Assembly: GCA_934500835.1 (NCBI GenBank)
Contig: CAKSTR010000006.1
Coordinates: forward strand, 186,001 to 250,000
Source: an uncultured Paracoccaceae bacterium
Lineage (GTDB): Bacteria; Pseudomonadota; Alphaproteobacteria; Rhodobacterales; Rhodobacteraceae
Length of the DNA stretch: 64,000 nucleotides
Direction: 5' to 3'
A model generated the notes under the pieces. The model did not search any database. It was not told the DNA's origin and was given only the letters and a program-made list of their open reading frames with translations. Shown in pieces: positions 16,645 to 26,339 of the stretch. A program made the position numbers and the translations under genes. Each line of letters begins with the position of its first letter. The stretch's first letter is position 1.

Positions 16645-17436
16645 TCAGGCGTTGAAGGTCTTGCCCTTCGCCCGTGCCCACAGCTTCTTGTTGGTCAGAT
16701 ACAACAGAACCGACAGGATGATCAGGAAGGTCACGGCGATGAAACCGGACTGCTTTCGCGCCATCATATGCGGTTCGGCCGCCCACATCAGGAAGGCCGC
16801 GACATCCTCGGACATATGCTTCAGGTCGTTGGGCGACCCGTCGGCATATTCCACCTGACCATCCGACAGCGGCGTCGGCATGCTGATCTTGCCGCCGGCG
16901 AAGGCGTGGTTCTCATAGAAGGTCGTGCCGGCCTCTTCGATGGTCTCGCCGGTATAGCCGGTAAGGATCGAATAGATGTGCTCGGGCCCGCCAATGCCTT
17001 TGACGAACTGGTTGACGCCGGTGCCATAAGGCCCGTGGAAGCCCGCACGGGCCTTGGCCATCAGCGACAGGTCCGGGCCCATCCCCTCGCCCGAGCGGGC
17101 GGGGAACTTGTCGGTCCACTCGCGCGGACGCTCGGTTCCGTCGGGCAGGACCACGGCGTCAAGGTTCGCGGCGTAGGCGCGGACCTGATCGGCCGGCAGC
17201 TCCGGCCCGCCGGGATCGGCCAGGGTGCGGATAGGCACGAACTTCATGCCGTGGCAGGCGGCGCAGACCTCGGTATAGACCTGAAGGCCGCGCTGCAGCT
17301 GGAACTGGTCGAAGGTCCCGAAGGGGCCTTCGAAGCTGAAGTCGACGTCGTGGGTTTCCCCATCGCCGGCTGCATGGGCGACGCCCATGGACAGCGTCAG
17401 CGCCGCGACGGAAGCAATTGCGATCTTGCGGAACAT
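16645..17436 (-). CDS. petC: Cytochrome c1 of the bc1 complex
   Basis: A 263-aa membrane-anchored c-type cytochrome that passes electrons from the Rieske protein to cytochrome c. The signal peptide ends near residue 22 (VAHA-A). The haem-binding CAACH is at 58-62, and the Met-ligand region is [13 protein letters not shown] single C-terminal anchor ([20 protein letters not shown]) fixes it to the membrane. The start MFRKIAIA at 17436 is chosen because it begins the signal peptide. It is the last gene of petABC, 19 bp after petB, and ends at a strong terminator. Confidence 0.96.
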   Translation of the reverse strand: MFRKIAIASVAALTLSMGVAHAAGDGETHDVDFSFEGPFGTFDQFQLQRGLQVYTEVCAACHGMKFVPIRTLADPGGPELPADQVRAYAANLDAVVLPDGTERPREWTDKFPARSGEGMGPDLSLMAKARAGFHGPYGTGVNQFVKGIGGPEHIYSILTGYTGETIEEAGTTFYENHAFAGGKISMPTPLSDGQVEYADGSPNDLKHMSEDVAAFLMWAAEPHMMARKQSGFIAVTFLIILSVLLYLTNKKLWARAKGKTFNA

Positions 17437-17455
17437 GTTGGCTTGATCCTTTCCG

Positions 17456-18769
17456 TCACTCGGCCGCATGGGGGTAGTGGGCCTTGAAGTCTTCCTCGAT
17501 CGTGGCCGGCTGCGGCAGGGGTTTCTCGATGATCCCCAGAAGCGGCAGGATGATAAGGAAGTAGGCGAACCAGTAGGCCGCCGCGATCAGCGAAATCGTG
17601 GCATAGGGTTCCTCGGCCGGCATTGCGCCGCACCACATCAGCACCACGAAGTCGATGCACAGCAGGGCGAACCACCATTTGAACATCGGGCGATAGCGGC
17701 CCGACCGGACGGAGGAGGTGTCCAGCCAGGGCACGATCACCATGACCGCGATGGCACCGAACATCGCCAGCACGCCGAAGAACTTGGCGTCGATGATGCC
17801 GAAGCTGATCCATTCGGCGAACATCACCACCCAGACATCGGCGGTGAAGGCGCGCAGGATGGCGTAGAACGGCAGGAAGTACCATTCCGGCACGATATGG
17901 GCCGGGGTCGCCAGCGGGTTCGCCTCGATATAGTTGTCGGGGTGGCCCAGGAAGTTCGGCATGAAGCCGACGATGGCGAAGAACACCACCAGCACCACGG
18001 CAAGGGCGAAGAGGTCCTTGATCACGAAATAGGGCCAGAAGGGCAGCGTGTCCTTCTCTGCCTCTTCCTTCGAGCCGCGGCGCACCTCAACCCCGGTGGG
18101 GTTGTTGTTGCCGGTGGTGTGGAAGGCCCAGATATGCACCGCGACCAGCGCCGCGATCACGAAGGGCAGCAGGTAGTGCAGCGAGAAGAAGCGGTTCAGC
18201 GTGGCATTGTCCACCGCCGGCCCGCCCAGAAGCCATTCCTGGATCGACGGCCCGATGCCGGGGATGGCACCGAAGAGGCCGGTGATCACCGTGGCGCCCC
18301 AGAACGACATCTGGCCCCAGGGCAGAACGTAACCCATGAAGGCGGTCGCCATCATCGCCAGATAGATGATCATGCCGATGATCCAGGTCACCTCGCGCGG
18401 CGACTTGTAGCTGCCGTAGTAGAGACCGCGGAAGATGTGCAGATAGACTGCAAAGAAGAACAGCGAGGCGCCGTTGGCATGCAGATAGCGCAGCATGTGG
18501 CCGCCGTTCACGTCACGCATGATATGCTCGACCGAGGCGAAGGCCAGATCGACATGCGGTGTGTAGTGCATCACCAGCACGATGCCGGTGACGATCTGCA
18601 GCACCAGACAGAACGCCAGAACGATGCCCCAGATCCACATCCAGTTCAGGTTCTTGGGCGTGGGGATCATCAGCGTGTCATAGACCAGACTGACAACGGG
18701 CAGCCGCTTGTGCAGCCACTTCTCGAAGCCCGTTCCGGGTTCGTAATGGTCGTGGGGGATACCAGCCAT
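17456..18769 (-). CDS. petB: Cytochrome b of the bc1 complex
   Basis: The 437-aa core subunit oxidises and reduces ubiquinone at the Qo and Qi sites and binds two b haems. Eight hydrophobic helices are evident. The Qo-site [13 protein letters not shown] sequence is present, as are [17 protein letters not shown] and paired haem-ligand His residues in [19 protein letters not shown]. The length fits the Rhodobacter type with its extended termini. It follows petA by 11 bp and precedes petC by 19 bp. Confidence 0.97.
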   Translation of the reverse strand: MAGIPHDHYEPGTGFEKWLHKRLPVVSLVYDTLMIPTPKNLNWMWIWGIVLAFCLVLQIVTGIVLVMHYTPHVDLAFASVEHIMRDVNGGHMLRYLHANGASLFFFAVYLHIFRGLYYGSYKSPREVTWIIGMIIYLAMMATAFMGYVLPWGQMSFWGATVITGLFGAIPGIGPSIQEWLLGGPAVDNATLNRFFSLHYLLPFVIAALVAVHIWAFHTTGNNNPTGVEVRRGSKEEAEKDTLPFWPYFVIKDLFALAVVLVVFFAIVGFMPNFLGHPDNYIEANPLATPAHIVPEWYFLPFYAILRAFTADVWVVMFAEWISFGIIDAKFFGVLAMFGAIAVMVIVPWLDTSSVRSGRYRPMFKWWFALLCIDFVVLMWCGAMPAEEPYATISLIAAAYWFAYFLIILPLLGIIEKPLPQPATIEEDFKAHYPHAAE

Positions 18770-18780
18770 GGATCTCTACC

Positions 18781-19341
18781 TCAGCCCAGAAGAATGGTCG
18801 TTTCGTCGGTGAATTGCGCAACCGGAACCTCAAGGTTCCGCGGCGCCGGCCCTTTGCGGATGCGGCCAGCCGTGTCGTAATGCGACCCGTGGCAGGGGCA
18901 GAACCAGCCGCCGAACTCACCCGCGCCGTTGCCGATCGGCACGCAGCCCAGATGGGTGCAGACGCCGATCATCACCAGCCATTCCCCGGCCTCGTCCAGC
19001 GTGCGGTTGGCGTCGCTGGCATCCATTCCGGGCTTGTTGTCATTCTCGGAATGGGCGTCGATCAGTTGATCCATCGTCACCGCACGGGCGGCCTCGATCT
19101 CTTCGGGGCTGCGGCGGCGGATGAACACCGGTTTGCCGCGCCACTTCACAGTCAGTTGCGTGCCCACTTGAACGCCCGAGACATCGACATAGATCGAGGC
19201 CATGGCCCGCGTGTCGGCCGAGGGGTTCATCTGGTTGACCAGCGGCCAAACCGCGGCGCCGGTTGCCACGACGCCCGCGCCGGCCGTGGCATAGTACAGG
19301 AAATCACGACGAGTGCCTGCGTCAGAATCTGCGTGGGACAC
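18781..19341 (-). CDS. petA: Ubiquinol-cytochrome c reductase Rieske iron-sulfur subunit
   Basis: A 186-aa Rieske protein. The two cluster-binding loops are CTHLGC (128-133) and CPCHGSH (148-154), giving the two Cys and two His ligands and the disulfide pair. The N-terminus has twin arginines (TRRDF, 11-12) before a hydrophobic helix, fitting Tat-dependent insertion of the folded cluster protein. It is first in petABC. The 229-bp gap upstream to the GST gene should hold the operon promoter, but I could not pick a convincing one. Confidence 0.97.
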   Translation of the reverse strand: MSHADSDAGTRRDFLYYATAGAGVVATGAAVWPLVNQMNPSADTRAMASIYVDVSGVQVGTQLTVKWRGKPVFIRRRSPEEIEAARAVTMDQLIDAHSENDNKPGMDASDANRTLDEAGEWLVMIGVCTHLGCVPIGNGAGEFGGWFCPCHGSHYDTAGRIRKGPAPRNLEVPVAQFTDETTILLG

Positions 19342-19570
19342 GAGTTAGTTCCTCTCCCTGTCGGGGCCGCTGCAAGACGGCCCATGGAATTCGGGGGTCC
19401 CGGTTGCCCGGAACCCTGCCGGTCGCGCTTTTAGACAAGGCGGGCCGGGCCGTCCAGCGGACAAAGCCGCGCAGATGGCGATTTGGCTGCCGTCTTTCCA
19501 TTGATTTTTCTGCCCTGTGGCAGAAGGGGCGCGGCGTCCGGTCTGTGCTGGCACCGTGGTCATCTGCGCC

Positions 19571-20176
19571 TCAGCCCTGCGGGACGGTTGCCTGCATCGC
19601 CGCGCTGGCCGCCCGCCCGGTCTGCCACGCCGCCAGGGCGGGCCGGCCATCGCGCCAGTTGCGGTCCGACAGGCGGAAATCCAGATAGCCAAGCGCCACG
19701 CCAAGCGCGATCTGCCCGGCATCCAGCCGCCCCTGCAGATGCGGCTGCCACAGGGTCTCGGCCGCATCCAGCGCCCGCGCGATCTTCAGCCACTGCGCTT
19801 CGACCCAAGGGGCGTGACGCCGCTCTTCGGGGCGCAGCCGCGATTCGTAGACCATCAGCACGGCGGCATCCATCATGCCATCGGCGGTCGCCTCCAGGGC
19901 CAGCACATCCCACAGGCTGTCATCCGCGGGATAGAAGCCGGTGCCGGCCCGCTGGTCCAGATAGCGGCAGATCACCCGACTGTCGTAAAGCGCGCGGCCA
20001 TCGTCCAGTTGCAGCGCCGGGATCTTGCCCAGCGGGTTCAGGTCCACCGGCAGCGTGCCCGGCGCAACCGGCGTGCCGGCCACATCGACCGTCTCGACCC
20101 CTTCGATACCGCCTTCGCGGATCATCACGGTGACCTTGCGCACAAAGGGCGATGTGGGCGAGGCGTATAGCTTCAT
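19571..20176 (-). CDS. Glutathione S-transferase family protein
   Basis: A 201-aa GST. The N-terminal thioredoxin fold begins MKLYASPTSPFVRKV, with Ser/Thr in the catalytic region. NPLGKIPALQLDDG carries the cis-Pro, and ALYDSRVICRYLD gives the D-S glutathione gamma-glutamyl contact. The C-terminal helical domain includes ALGVALGYLDFRL. It differs clearly from the GST at 3972 in sequence and context. Its ATG overlaps by 4 bp the stop of a small upstream gene, so the two are cotranscribed. Confidence 0.9.
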   Translation of the reverse strand: MKLYASPTSPFVRKVTVMIREGGIEGVETVDVAGTPVAPGTLPVDLNPLGKIPALQLDDGRALYDSRVICRYLDQRAGTGFYPADDSLWDVLALEATADGMMDAAVLMVYESRLRPEERRHAPWVEAQWLKIARALDAAETLWQPHLQGRLDAGQIALGVALGYLDFRLSDRNWRDGRPALAAWQTGRAASAAMQATVPQG

Positions 20177-20478
20177 TCCGGCCTCTCGCGCAGGCGCAAC
20201 CGGGCCAGCAGGCCGGCGTCCAGCTCATAGCTGCGGCCGCGGAAGCGGATCACCCGCCGAAACCGGGCGCTGGCATTGGTCTGCCGGTCGTCGTCCCGAT
20301 CGGCGGGCCGATGCAGGCTCAGCCCTTCGCCAAGGTCGTCCAGGGCATCCTCGGCCCGCTGATCCGTGCGGCCGGGGTAACTGCGCTTCTGCAGCCAGCG
20401 CGAGGCGGCATAGCCGGTCGCCGCAACCGCGCCAAGGCGCAGGGCAAGTGGCAGAAGCGGGGCAAGCGGTAGCGGCAC
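20173..20478 (-). CDS. Small hydrophobic-N-terminus protein, unrecognised
   Basis: A 101-aa protein starting at GTG 20478, chosen because AGGAGGG lies 5 nt upstream; a TTG-started extension to 20514 has no such site. The first 25 residues are hydrophobic and may form one membrane helix (PLPLAPLLPLALRLGAVAA), followed by a basic, acidic-patched soluble part (RAEDALDDLGEG, then RFRRVIRFRGRSYELDAG). I do not recognise the family. It is the first gene of a two-gene unit with a GST. Confidence 0.65.
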   Translation of the reverse strand: MPLPLAPLLPLALRLGAVAATGYAASRWLQKRSYPGRTDQRAEDALDDLGEGLSLHRPADRDDDRQTNASARFRRVIRFRGRSYELDAGLLARLRLRERPE

Positions 20479-20558
20479 GTCACCCTCCTTCGTCAGGAAA
20501 TCCTTTCGTGGCAAGGCCAGCTTAGGGCCCGCCCGGTCCGCTGTAAACGGGGCCGCAG

Positions 20559-21185
20559 CTATTCCCCGGGCAGCCCGTGCATCAGCGCCGCAATTCCCCG
20601 GGCGTTACCGTCACCCTGCGCCAAGGCATCCGCCACACGGTTGCGCCAGCCTGCCTCCTTGTTCTGGTTCAGCTTCCAGGTGCCGTCCACCCCCGTCACC
20701 CGGAACCGGAAGGGCAGGATCATCCGCATCATCCGCTCCATCGACCCCGGCGACATCTTCGCGGTGGTCCAGGGCCGCTTGCCGGCGATCCGGCCCTCAT
20801 GCTCGGCCGACAGGGCCTCGACATGGTCGCGCAGCACCGCCGGGTCCAGCGGTTCCAGCACACCGCGCAGATGGACCGCGACATAGTTCCATGTCGGCAC
20901 CTGATCGGGCACCTGATCATGCGGGCCATACCAGTCGGGCGAGATATAGGCGTCCGGCCCGGACACCGCGATCACGGCCGGCAGGGGCAGAGCGGCGCGG
21001 GCAACGGGGTTGGAGCGCGCAAGGTGGATCTCGGCGAAAGCGGCGTCGGGCGACAGCAGGAAGGGCACATGCGCCAGCAAGGGCCCCTCCGGCCCGTTGA
21101 TCCCGAGAACCCCGAAACCGCGTTGGCGGGCAAAGGCGATGTTGATGTCGGCAGAGGTCTGGCGGAACGCGGGATTTGGATGCAT
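20559..21185 (-). CDS. FMN-binding negative transcriptional regulator, PaiB family
   Basis: A 208-aa protein of the PaiB/FMN-binding split-barrel family. Motifs include MHPNPAFRQ at the start, HVPFLLSPDAAFAEIHLARSNP, VSGPDAYISPDWY and VPTWNYVAVHLRG, and near the C-terminus FRFRVTGVDGTWKLNQNK. The start MHPNP at 21185 gives the usual family length. PaiB affects degradative-enzyme synthesis in Bacillus, but many homologues look like flavin-dependent or flavin-storing enzymes, so the regulator label is inherited from the family. It lies alone near a tRNA gene. Confidence 0.88.
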   Translation of the reverse strand: MHPNPAFRQTSADINIAFARQRGFGVLGINGPEGPLLAHVPFLLSPDAAFAEIHLARSNPVARAALPLPAVIAVSGPDAYISPDWYGPHDQVPDQVPTWNYVAVHLRGVLEPLDPAVLRDHVEALSAEHEGRIAGKRPWTTAKMSPGSMERMMRMILPFRFRVTGVDGTWKLNQNKEAGWRNRVADALAQGDGNARGIAALMHGLPGE

Positions 21186-21286
21186 GGCGGCACATTCAGC
21201 GGCTGGCTTGGCCCCGACCCTTGCCGAAGGCGCAGGCAACGGCCAGCATCAGTTCCCCGCCGCGGATAGGTCCAGAAGCGGAAGGG

Positions 21287-21362
21287 TGGTGCCGGTGAAG
21301 GGACTCGAACCCCCGACCCCATCATTACGAATGACGTGCTCTACCAGCTGAGCTACACCGGC
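21287..21362 (-). tRNA. tRNA-Thr (anticodon CGT)
   Basis: Read on the minus strand, the acceptor GCCGGTG pairs with CACCGGC and the CCA end is encoded. The D-arm is GCTCAGCTGGTAGAGC, the anticodon stem CGTCA/TGATG encloses TTCGTAA with anticodon CGT, and the T-arm contains GGTTCGAGTCC. It reads ACG threonine codons. I see nothing further in the 269 bp upstream of it. Confidence 0.97.
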
Positions 21363-21631
21363 GCCGTTCTCTAACCGCCTGAAATCCAATCGGAACTTGC
21401 TGGGCGTTCCGTCGATGATCGTCAGGCCGCTTCCCATGTTGCAAATCCGACACGGGGCGAGTTGTGTGTGAGCGTCGTTTAGTCGGTCCATGACCCGAGT
21501 GCAAGGGCCTGTTTCATTGCAGCCCCCCTGAAGCTGGCCTCTCATGAAACCGCAAATGGCGGGGTCGCCTTAGCCCCCAAAGGTGCCTTTCCCCTCACCG
21601 CGATCCTTGTCGGCCGGGGCGGATTGCGCGG

Positions 21632-22927
21632 TCAGCGGGCAAGGTCCGGGGGGCTTTCGCGGCGGTCCTGCCAGATGCTGAACGGCAAGAGCGCGTTCGG
21701 CGCCATGCGGGCCAGCGCGTGCATGGGGATACCCCGCAGCGGAACCAGTGGCGGGGCAAGCTCTGCGGCGGGGGCACCGGCCGCCCACCGGGCCAGGTCC
21801 GGGCCCAGTGCGGTGGTCATGGCGATGCCCCGGCCGTTGCAGGCAAGGGCAGCCAACAGGCCGGGCGCGGGCTCGATCACGCGGGGCAGAAAGTCGGGGG
21901 TCACGGCCGCAACCCCGGACCATGAATATTGCAGGCGCGGCAGGTCGGGCAAATCCAGCACCCGGGCCATACGGGCCAGGATCGCGCGCGGCACCCGGGT
22001 TTCGGCCCCCGGTCCAAGGATGTGCATCCCCCCGGTGATCAGCCGGTTCTCGGCGTCGAAGCGGAAGGTGAACAGGTTGCGGCGACTGTCGCCGCAGCCC
22101 TGACCGCCCGGCAGAAGGCGCTGGCGCACCGATTGCGGCAGCGGCTCGGTCGCAATCTGGAAAACGCGCAGCGGAAAGAAGCTGCGGGCAAGGCCGGGCC
22201 AGAGCGCCCCTGCATGGGCGTTGGTCGCCAGAAGAACGCGGCGCGCGCGGACGATCCCGCCCGGCGTGCCGGCCCGCCAGCCCTGCCCCGCCGGCTCAAG
22301 GCCGGTAACGGGCGTGCCCTCATGGATCCGGGCACCCGCCTGCGCCGCCGCAACGGCCAGTCCGCGGGCAAAGCCGACGGGGTTCAGCAGCCCGCCCGAA
22401 CGGTCGATCCAGCCACCGCGCCAGCCTTTCACGCCGGTCATGGCCCGGACCTCGTCCGCGTCGAGCAGTGCTACCTGCCGCCCCAACGCCCGCCATTGCC
22501 GCACCCGTTCGCCCGCGCGTGCCAGGGCCGCATCGGAATGCGAGGGCTGGATCCAGCCCGCCTGCACCGCGTCGCAGGCAATCGAATGGCGGCGGATCAG
22601 ATCGAAGACCAGATCGGCACTGCCCGCGGCCATGTCCAGCAGTCTTTGACCCCTGATTGCACCCAGCCGGGCCAGCACGCCTTCGGGGTCGACCTTGGCG
22701 AAGTTCGGCACCACGAAACCGGCGTTGCGGCCCGTGGCGCCATGGGCAATGGCCTCGGCCTCGACCAGCACCACACGCAGGCCCGCCCCGGCCGCGTGAA
22801 GCGCCGCCGAAAGGCCGGTGAAGCCGCCACCGATGACCAGAAGATCGGCCTCGGTTTCGGCCCTCAATGGGGCGAAGGGCGGAATCGCTGCGGCAGTGGC
22901 ATGCCACAGCGTGGGGGGTGTGGTCAT
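21632..22927 (-). CDS. FAD-dependent oxidoreductase (DAO family)
   Basis: A 431-aa flavoenzyme of the D-amino-acid/glycine-oxidase-like group that oxidises secondary or primary amines. The FAD-binding start is DLLVIGGGFTGLSAALHA (about residue 29), followed by ATGRNAGFVVPNFA, the flavin-attachment-type region. Late motifs are YSWSGVAAVTPDFLPRV and ALACNGRGIAMTTALG. It overlaps livM by ATGA, so it is part of the liv operon and probably acts on the imported compound. Substrate not identifiable; a proline-, betaine- or N-methyl-amine-like compound is a guess. Confidence 0.88.
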   Translation of the reverse strand: MTTPPTLWHATAAAIPPFAPLRAETEADLLVIGGGFTGLSAALHAAGAGLRVVLVEAEAIAHGATGRNAGFVVPNFAKVDPEGVLARLGAIRGQRLLDMAAGSADLVFDLIRRHSIACDAVQAGWIQPSHSDAALARAGERVRQWRALGRQVALLDADEVRAMTGVKGWRGGWIDRSGGLLNPVGFARGLAVAAAQAGARIHEGTPVTGLEPAGQGWRAGTPGGIVRARRVLLATNAHAGALWPGLARSFFPLRVFQIATEPLPQSVRQRLLPGGQGCGDSRRNLFTFRFDAENRLITGGMHILGPGAETRVPRAILARMARVLDLPDLPRLQYSWSGVAAVTPDFLPRVIEPAPGLLAALACNGRGIAMTTALGPDLARWAAGAPAAELAPPLVPLRGIPMHALARMAPNALLPFSIWQDRRESPPDLAR

Positions 22928-23862
22928 TCCATCCCCCCGCGTCCCTTCGGCCCGAAGATGCCCTGTGGCCGCCACAACAGGATCAGGCACAGCATCACCC
23001 CGATGGCCACGATCTGAAGCGAGGCCGCACGGGCCTGCCAGTCGGTCGGCACCAGCGAAGATGTCACCCATCCCGCGCCGATCCAGACCGCCCAGACCAG
23101 AACCGCACCGAAGACGGCACCCCGGTTCGATCCCGACCCGCCGACCATGAGCATGGCCCAGACCTGAAAGGTCAGCGTCGGAATATAGTTGTCGGGCGCG
23201 ATGAAGCCGATGAAATGCGCCTGCACCGCCCCGGCCAGCCCCATCACCGCACCGCCCACGGCAAAGGCCTGGATGCGGTAGCTGCGGGCACTTTTGCCCA
23301 GCGAGATCGCGGCCCGCTCATCCTCGCGCAGCGCCCGCAGGACGCGGCCCCACGGGCTGCGCGACAGCGTCTCAAGCGCCAGATAGCAGGCCAGCGTGAC
23401 AGCGGCGATGATGGCAAGGTTCACCAGATTGAAGGCGAAAGGATCGGATTGCAGCCCGGCAAAGGGACGCGGGATGAAGGCCACGCCGAAGGGCCCGCCC
23501 GTCAGACCAACCGCGTTCAGGGCGATCAGTTGCACCACCACCGCCACGCCGAAAGTGGTGATCGCCAGGTAGTCCGACTTCAGCCGCAAGGTGGCAAAGC
23601 CGGTGAAGGCGGCCGCCGCCGCCGTCAGCACCATCGCCGCCAGCCAGCCCGCCAGGATCGGCCAGCCGAAACCGCCGATCCTCTCGATCGTGTCGGGCGT
23701 GGTCAGGATGGCCGAGGTATAGGCCCCGATCGCCACGAAACCGGCGATCCCCACGTTGAAGAGGCCGGTCAGCCCCCATTGCAGGTTCAGCCCCAGCGTG
23801 ATGATGGCGAAGATCAGCGCGGTCGACAGGAAGAAGGCGCCATATCCCAGAAGGTCAATCAT
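22924..23862 (-). CDS. livM: Branched-chain-type ABC permease LivM
   Basis: A 312-aa inner-membrane permease of the HAAT (branched-chain amino acid, urea, amide) importer family. Hallmarks are NLQWGLTGLFNVGIAGFVAIGAY, LRLKSDYLAITTFG and the ATPase-contact region WGRVLRALREDERAAISLGK. It starts at 23862, overlapping the livH stop by ATGA, and its own stop overlaps the start of the flavoenzyme gene. It acts with LivH and the LivG/LivF ATPases. Confidence 0.93.
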   Translation of the reverse strand: MIDLLGYGAFFLSTALIFAIITLGLNLQWGLTGLFNVGIAGFVAIGAYTSAILTTPDTIERIGGFGWPILAGWLAAMVLTAAAAAFTGFATLRLKSDYLAITTFGVAVVVQLIALNAVGLTGGPFGVAFIPRPFAGLQSDPFAFNLVNLAIIAAVTLACYLALETLSRSPWGRVLRALREDERAAISLGKSARSYRIQAFAVGGAVMGLAGAVQAHFIGFIAPDNYIPTLTFQVWAMLMVGGSGSNRGAVFGAVLVWAVWIGAGWVTSSLVPTDWQARAASLQIVAIGVMLCLILLWRPQGIFGPKGRGGME

Positions 23863-24758
23863 CTTTCGGTCACTCCGAAAAGCCCGGTGGGACGGACCAG
23901 CAGCACCGCCATCAGGATGACGAAGGCCACGCCCGCACGCCATTCGGCGCCGATGAACATCACCGCGGCTGCCTCGGACAGGCCGATGATCAGGCCCGCC
24001 AGAACCGCCCCGGGAACCGACCCGATGCCGCCAAGGATTGCCGCCGCGAACATTGGCAGCAACAGGTCCAGCCCCATCAGCGGCCGGATCTGCACCAGCG
24101 TGCCGACCATGACCCCGGCTGCCGCGGCCAGCGCCGCGCCGATCACCCACGTGGTGCGGATCACCCGGTTGACGTCGATCCCCGTCACCCGCGCCAGCGC
24201 CGGATTCTGACTGTAGGCCCGCATCTCGCGCCCGCGCTGGCTGCGCGTCAGGAACAGGTGCATGCCGGTCACCAGAAGCAGCGTCATCACCAGAAGCGCG
24301 CCTTGATCCGGCGTGATCCGTATCCCCAAGCCGACGGGCTGCGCGATCTGCAGCGCCCGGGAGTAATAGGCCGGGCTGGACGAAAACAGGAACTCCAGCA
24401 GGTTGCGCAGCGCCATCGAGGCCCCGAAGGAAGCCATCACAACGATGATCGCCTGCCCGCGCGAGCGCAGCCGCGCAAACAGCAGCCAGTCCAGCAGCAG
24501 GGCCAGCCCTGCCGTGAAGGCCATGGCAAACAGCGTCGACAGGATCAGCGGCAGGCCGAAGGACAGCGGCGCGATCGGCCCGGCGATGCCACCGATCACC
24601 CCCACCGCCACCAGCGCGGCATAGGCCCCCCAGGCCATCAGATCGCCATGGGCAAAGTTGGAAAAGCGCAGGATGGAATAGGTCAGCGTGACGCCGATGG
24701 CACCCAGACCGATCATCGCGCCCGAGATTACGCCGTCCAACAGAAATTGCAGGGTCAT
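23859..24758 (-). CDS. livH: Branched-chain-type ABC permease LivH
   Basis: A 299-aa permease partner of LivM. Typical stretches are SGAMIGLGAIGVTLTYSILRFSN with FAHGDLMAWGAY, the cytoplasmic coupling loop SQRGREMRAYSQNPALARVTGI, and GGIGSVPGAVLAGLIIGLSE. It overlaps the stop of livF and the start of livM by four bases each. HAAT permeases carry many substrates besides branched-chain amino acids, so specificity must come from the binding protein. Confidence 0.93.
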   Translation of the reverse strand: MTLQFLLDGVISGAMIGLGAIGVTLTYSILRFSNFAHGDLMAWGAYAALVAVGVIGGIAGPIAPLSFGLPLILSTLFAMAFTAGLALLLDWLLFARLRSRGQAIIVVMASFGASMALRNLLEFLFSSSPAYYSRALQIAQPVGLGIRITPDQGALLVMTLLLVTGMHLFLTRSQRGREMRAYSQNPALARVTGIDVNRVIRTTWVIGAALAAAAGVMVGTLVQIRPLMGLDLLLPMFAAAILGGIGSVPGAVLAGLIIGLSEAAAVMFIGAEWRAGVAFVILMAVLLVRPTGLFGVTER

Positions 24759-25477
24759 TGGGCGCCCTCCTTGCGGTGGCCAAGATAGAGTTCAGCAATC
24801 ACCGGATCATCCCACAGGGTCTTGGCCGGTCCTTCATGCGCCTCGCGCCCCTCGACCAGCACATAGGCGCGGTCGCCGATGGCAAGGGCGGCGCGGGCGT
24901 TCTGTTCGACCAGCACGATGGTGACGCCCGAGGCGCGTATCTCGACCAGCCGGGCAAAGACCTGCTCGACGAACTTCGGCGACAACCCGGCCGAGGGTTC
25001 GTCCAGCATCAGCACATTCGGCCGCACGATCAGCGCACGGGCGCAGGCCAGCATCTGCCGCTGCCCGCCCGAAAGGCTGCCCGCAGCCAGCCTGCGCTGA
25101 CGGGCAAGGTCGGGAAACAGGGTGAACATCTCGTCGATGGGGGCGGCCGCATCGGGAAAGACCCCCGCCGCGACGGCAAGGTTTTCCTCGACGGTCATCA
25201 ACGGAAAGACGTTTTCGGTCTGCGGCACGAAGGCAAGGCCCTTGCGGATCTTCAGATGCGCAGGCACGGACGTTATGTCTTCGCCCCCCAGTGTGACCGT
25301 GCCGCCGGTGACGGGCACGACCCCGGCGATCGCCTTGATCAAGCTGGACTTACCCGCCCCGTTCGGACCAAGGATCACCACGATCTCGCCCTTGTCCGCG
25401 TGGATCGAGGCGCCTTTGACGATCGAAAGGCCCGGCTCGTAGCCCGCTTCCAGCCGGGTGACGTTCAGCAGGGTCAT
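24755..25477 (-). CDS. livF: Branched-chain-type ABC ATPase LivF
   Basis: A 240-aa ATPase. Walker A is GPNGAGKSSLIKAIAG (about residues 37-52), the signature LSGGQRQMLACARAL, Walker B VLMLDEPSAGLSPK and the switch region LVEQNARAAL. ENVFPLMTVEENL and the short HRKEGAQ end are LivF-like. The start at 25477 gives the conserved MTLLNVTRLEAGY N-terminus. The livG stop overlaps it by ATGA. Confidence 0.93.
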   Translation of the reverse strand: MTLLNVTRLEAGYEPGLSIVKGASIHADKGEIVVILGPNGAGKSSLIKAIAGVVPVTGGTVTLGGEDITSVPAHLKIRKGLAFVPQTENVFPLMTVEENLAVAAGVFPDAAAPIDEMFTLFPDLARQRRLAAGSLSGGQRQMLACARALIVRPNVLMLDEPSAGLSPKFVEQVFARLVEIRASGVTIVLVEQNARAALAIGDRAYVLVEGREAHEGPAKTLWDDPVIAELYLGHRKEGAQ

Positions 25478-26244
25478 GCCGCCGCCCCCCCGAGATAGGC
25501 TTCGATCACGCGGGGGTCGCGGGCCACCTCGGCAGGCGTTCCCTCGCACAGATGCTCGCCCGAGGCCATGACGACCAGCCGGTGACACAGCCGCGTCACC
25601 ATGTCGATGTTGTGTTCGATCAAAAGGAAGGTCACCCCCGCCGCATTGATCGCGCGGATGCGGTCGATCAGCACCTCAAGCAGCGAGGGGTTCGCGCCGG
25701 CCGCAGGTTCGTCCAGCAAGATCACCTGAGGGTCCGCCATCATCACCCGCGCCAGTTCCAGCAGCTTGCGCTGCCCGCCGGACAGGACGCGGGCGGGCTG
25801 ATCGGCCAGCTTGTCCAACAGCATCAGGGCAAGGATCTCGCGCGCCTTTTCTCGGGCGGCGCGTTCCTCGGCCGCAACGATGCGGGGCTTCAGAATGCTG
25901 GCCCAGATCCGTTCACCCGTCTGGTTCTGGCGGGCCAGCAGCAGGTTGTCGACCAGCGACAGTTCGGGAAACGGGCGCGGAATCTGGAAGGTGCGGCCCA
26001 ATCCGCGGGACAGGCGGCGATGCGCGGGATCGGCCGTCACATCCTGACCGGCAAGCAGGATCCGGCCCGAGGTCGAGGCAACCGACCCGGCCAGGAGGTC
26101 GAACATCGTGGTCTTTCCCGCGCCATTCGGGCCGATCAGGCCAAGGATTTCACCCTTTCCCACGGCCAGAGACATGGCGTTGACTGCAGTCACACCACCA
26201 AAGCGTTTGGTCAGGTCCTTCGCTTCAAGGATTGAATGCAGCAT
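25474..26244 (-). CDS. livG: Branched-chain-type ABC ATPase LivG
   Basis: A 256-aa ATPase and first gene of the minus-strand operon. Walker A is GPNGAGKTTMFDLLAG, and the LivG-specific RGLGRTFQIPRPFPELSLVDN is present. The signature is LSGGQRKLLELARVMM, Walker B VILLDEPAAGANP, and the terminal domain LIEHNIDMVTRLCHR. It is transcribed divergently from the GntR regulator with 95 bp between the starts, which carries repeated TGATC half-sites. Confidence 0.93.
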   Translation of the reverse strand: MLHSILEAKDLTKRFGGVTAVNAMSLAVGKGEILGLIGPNGAGKTTMFDLLAGSVASTSGRILLAGQDVTADPAHRRLSRGLGRTFQIPRPFPELSLVDNLLLARQNQTGERIWASILKPRIVAAEERAAREKAREILALMLLDKLADQPARVLSGGQRKLLELARVMMADPQVILLDEPAAGANPSLLEVLIDRIRAINAAGVTFLLIEHNIDMVTRLCHRLVVMASGEHLCEGTPAEVARDPRVIEAYLGGAAA

Positions 26245-26259
26245 CTGTCATCTCTGATG

Positions 26260-26290
26260 TTTGATCCGTGATCACACTTGATTTGATCAC
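26260..26290. promoter_or_regulatory. Candidate GntR operator region between livG and gntR
   Basis: Three TGATC half-sites occur in 31 bp: TTTGATCC (26260-26267), the palindrome GTGATCAC (26268-26275) and TTGATCAC (26283-26290). The last two are 15 bp apart. The region lies between divergent start codons, a usual place for a GntR/FCD-regulator site. Confidence 0.45.
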
Positions 26291-26339
26291 AGTATGGACG
26301 TTTACTCATTTCAGGCAAGACGATTCGTTCGGGGGCTTG

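Noticed and set aside
22924..24798. A 624-codon frame spanning livH and livM
   Set aside because: Its first half is livH read out of frame; livM proper begins at 23862 overlapping the livH stop.
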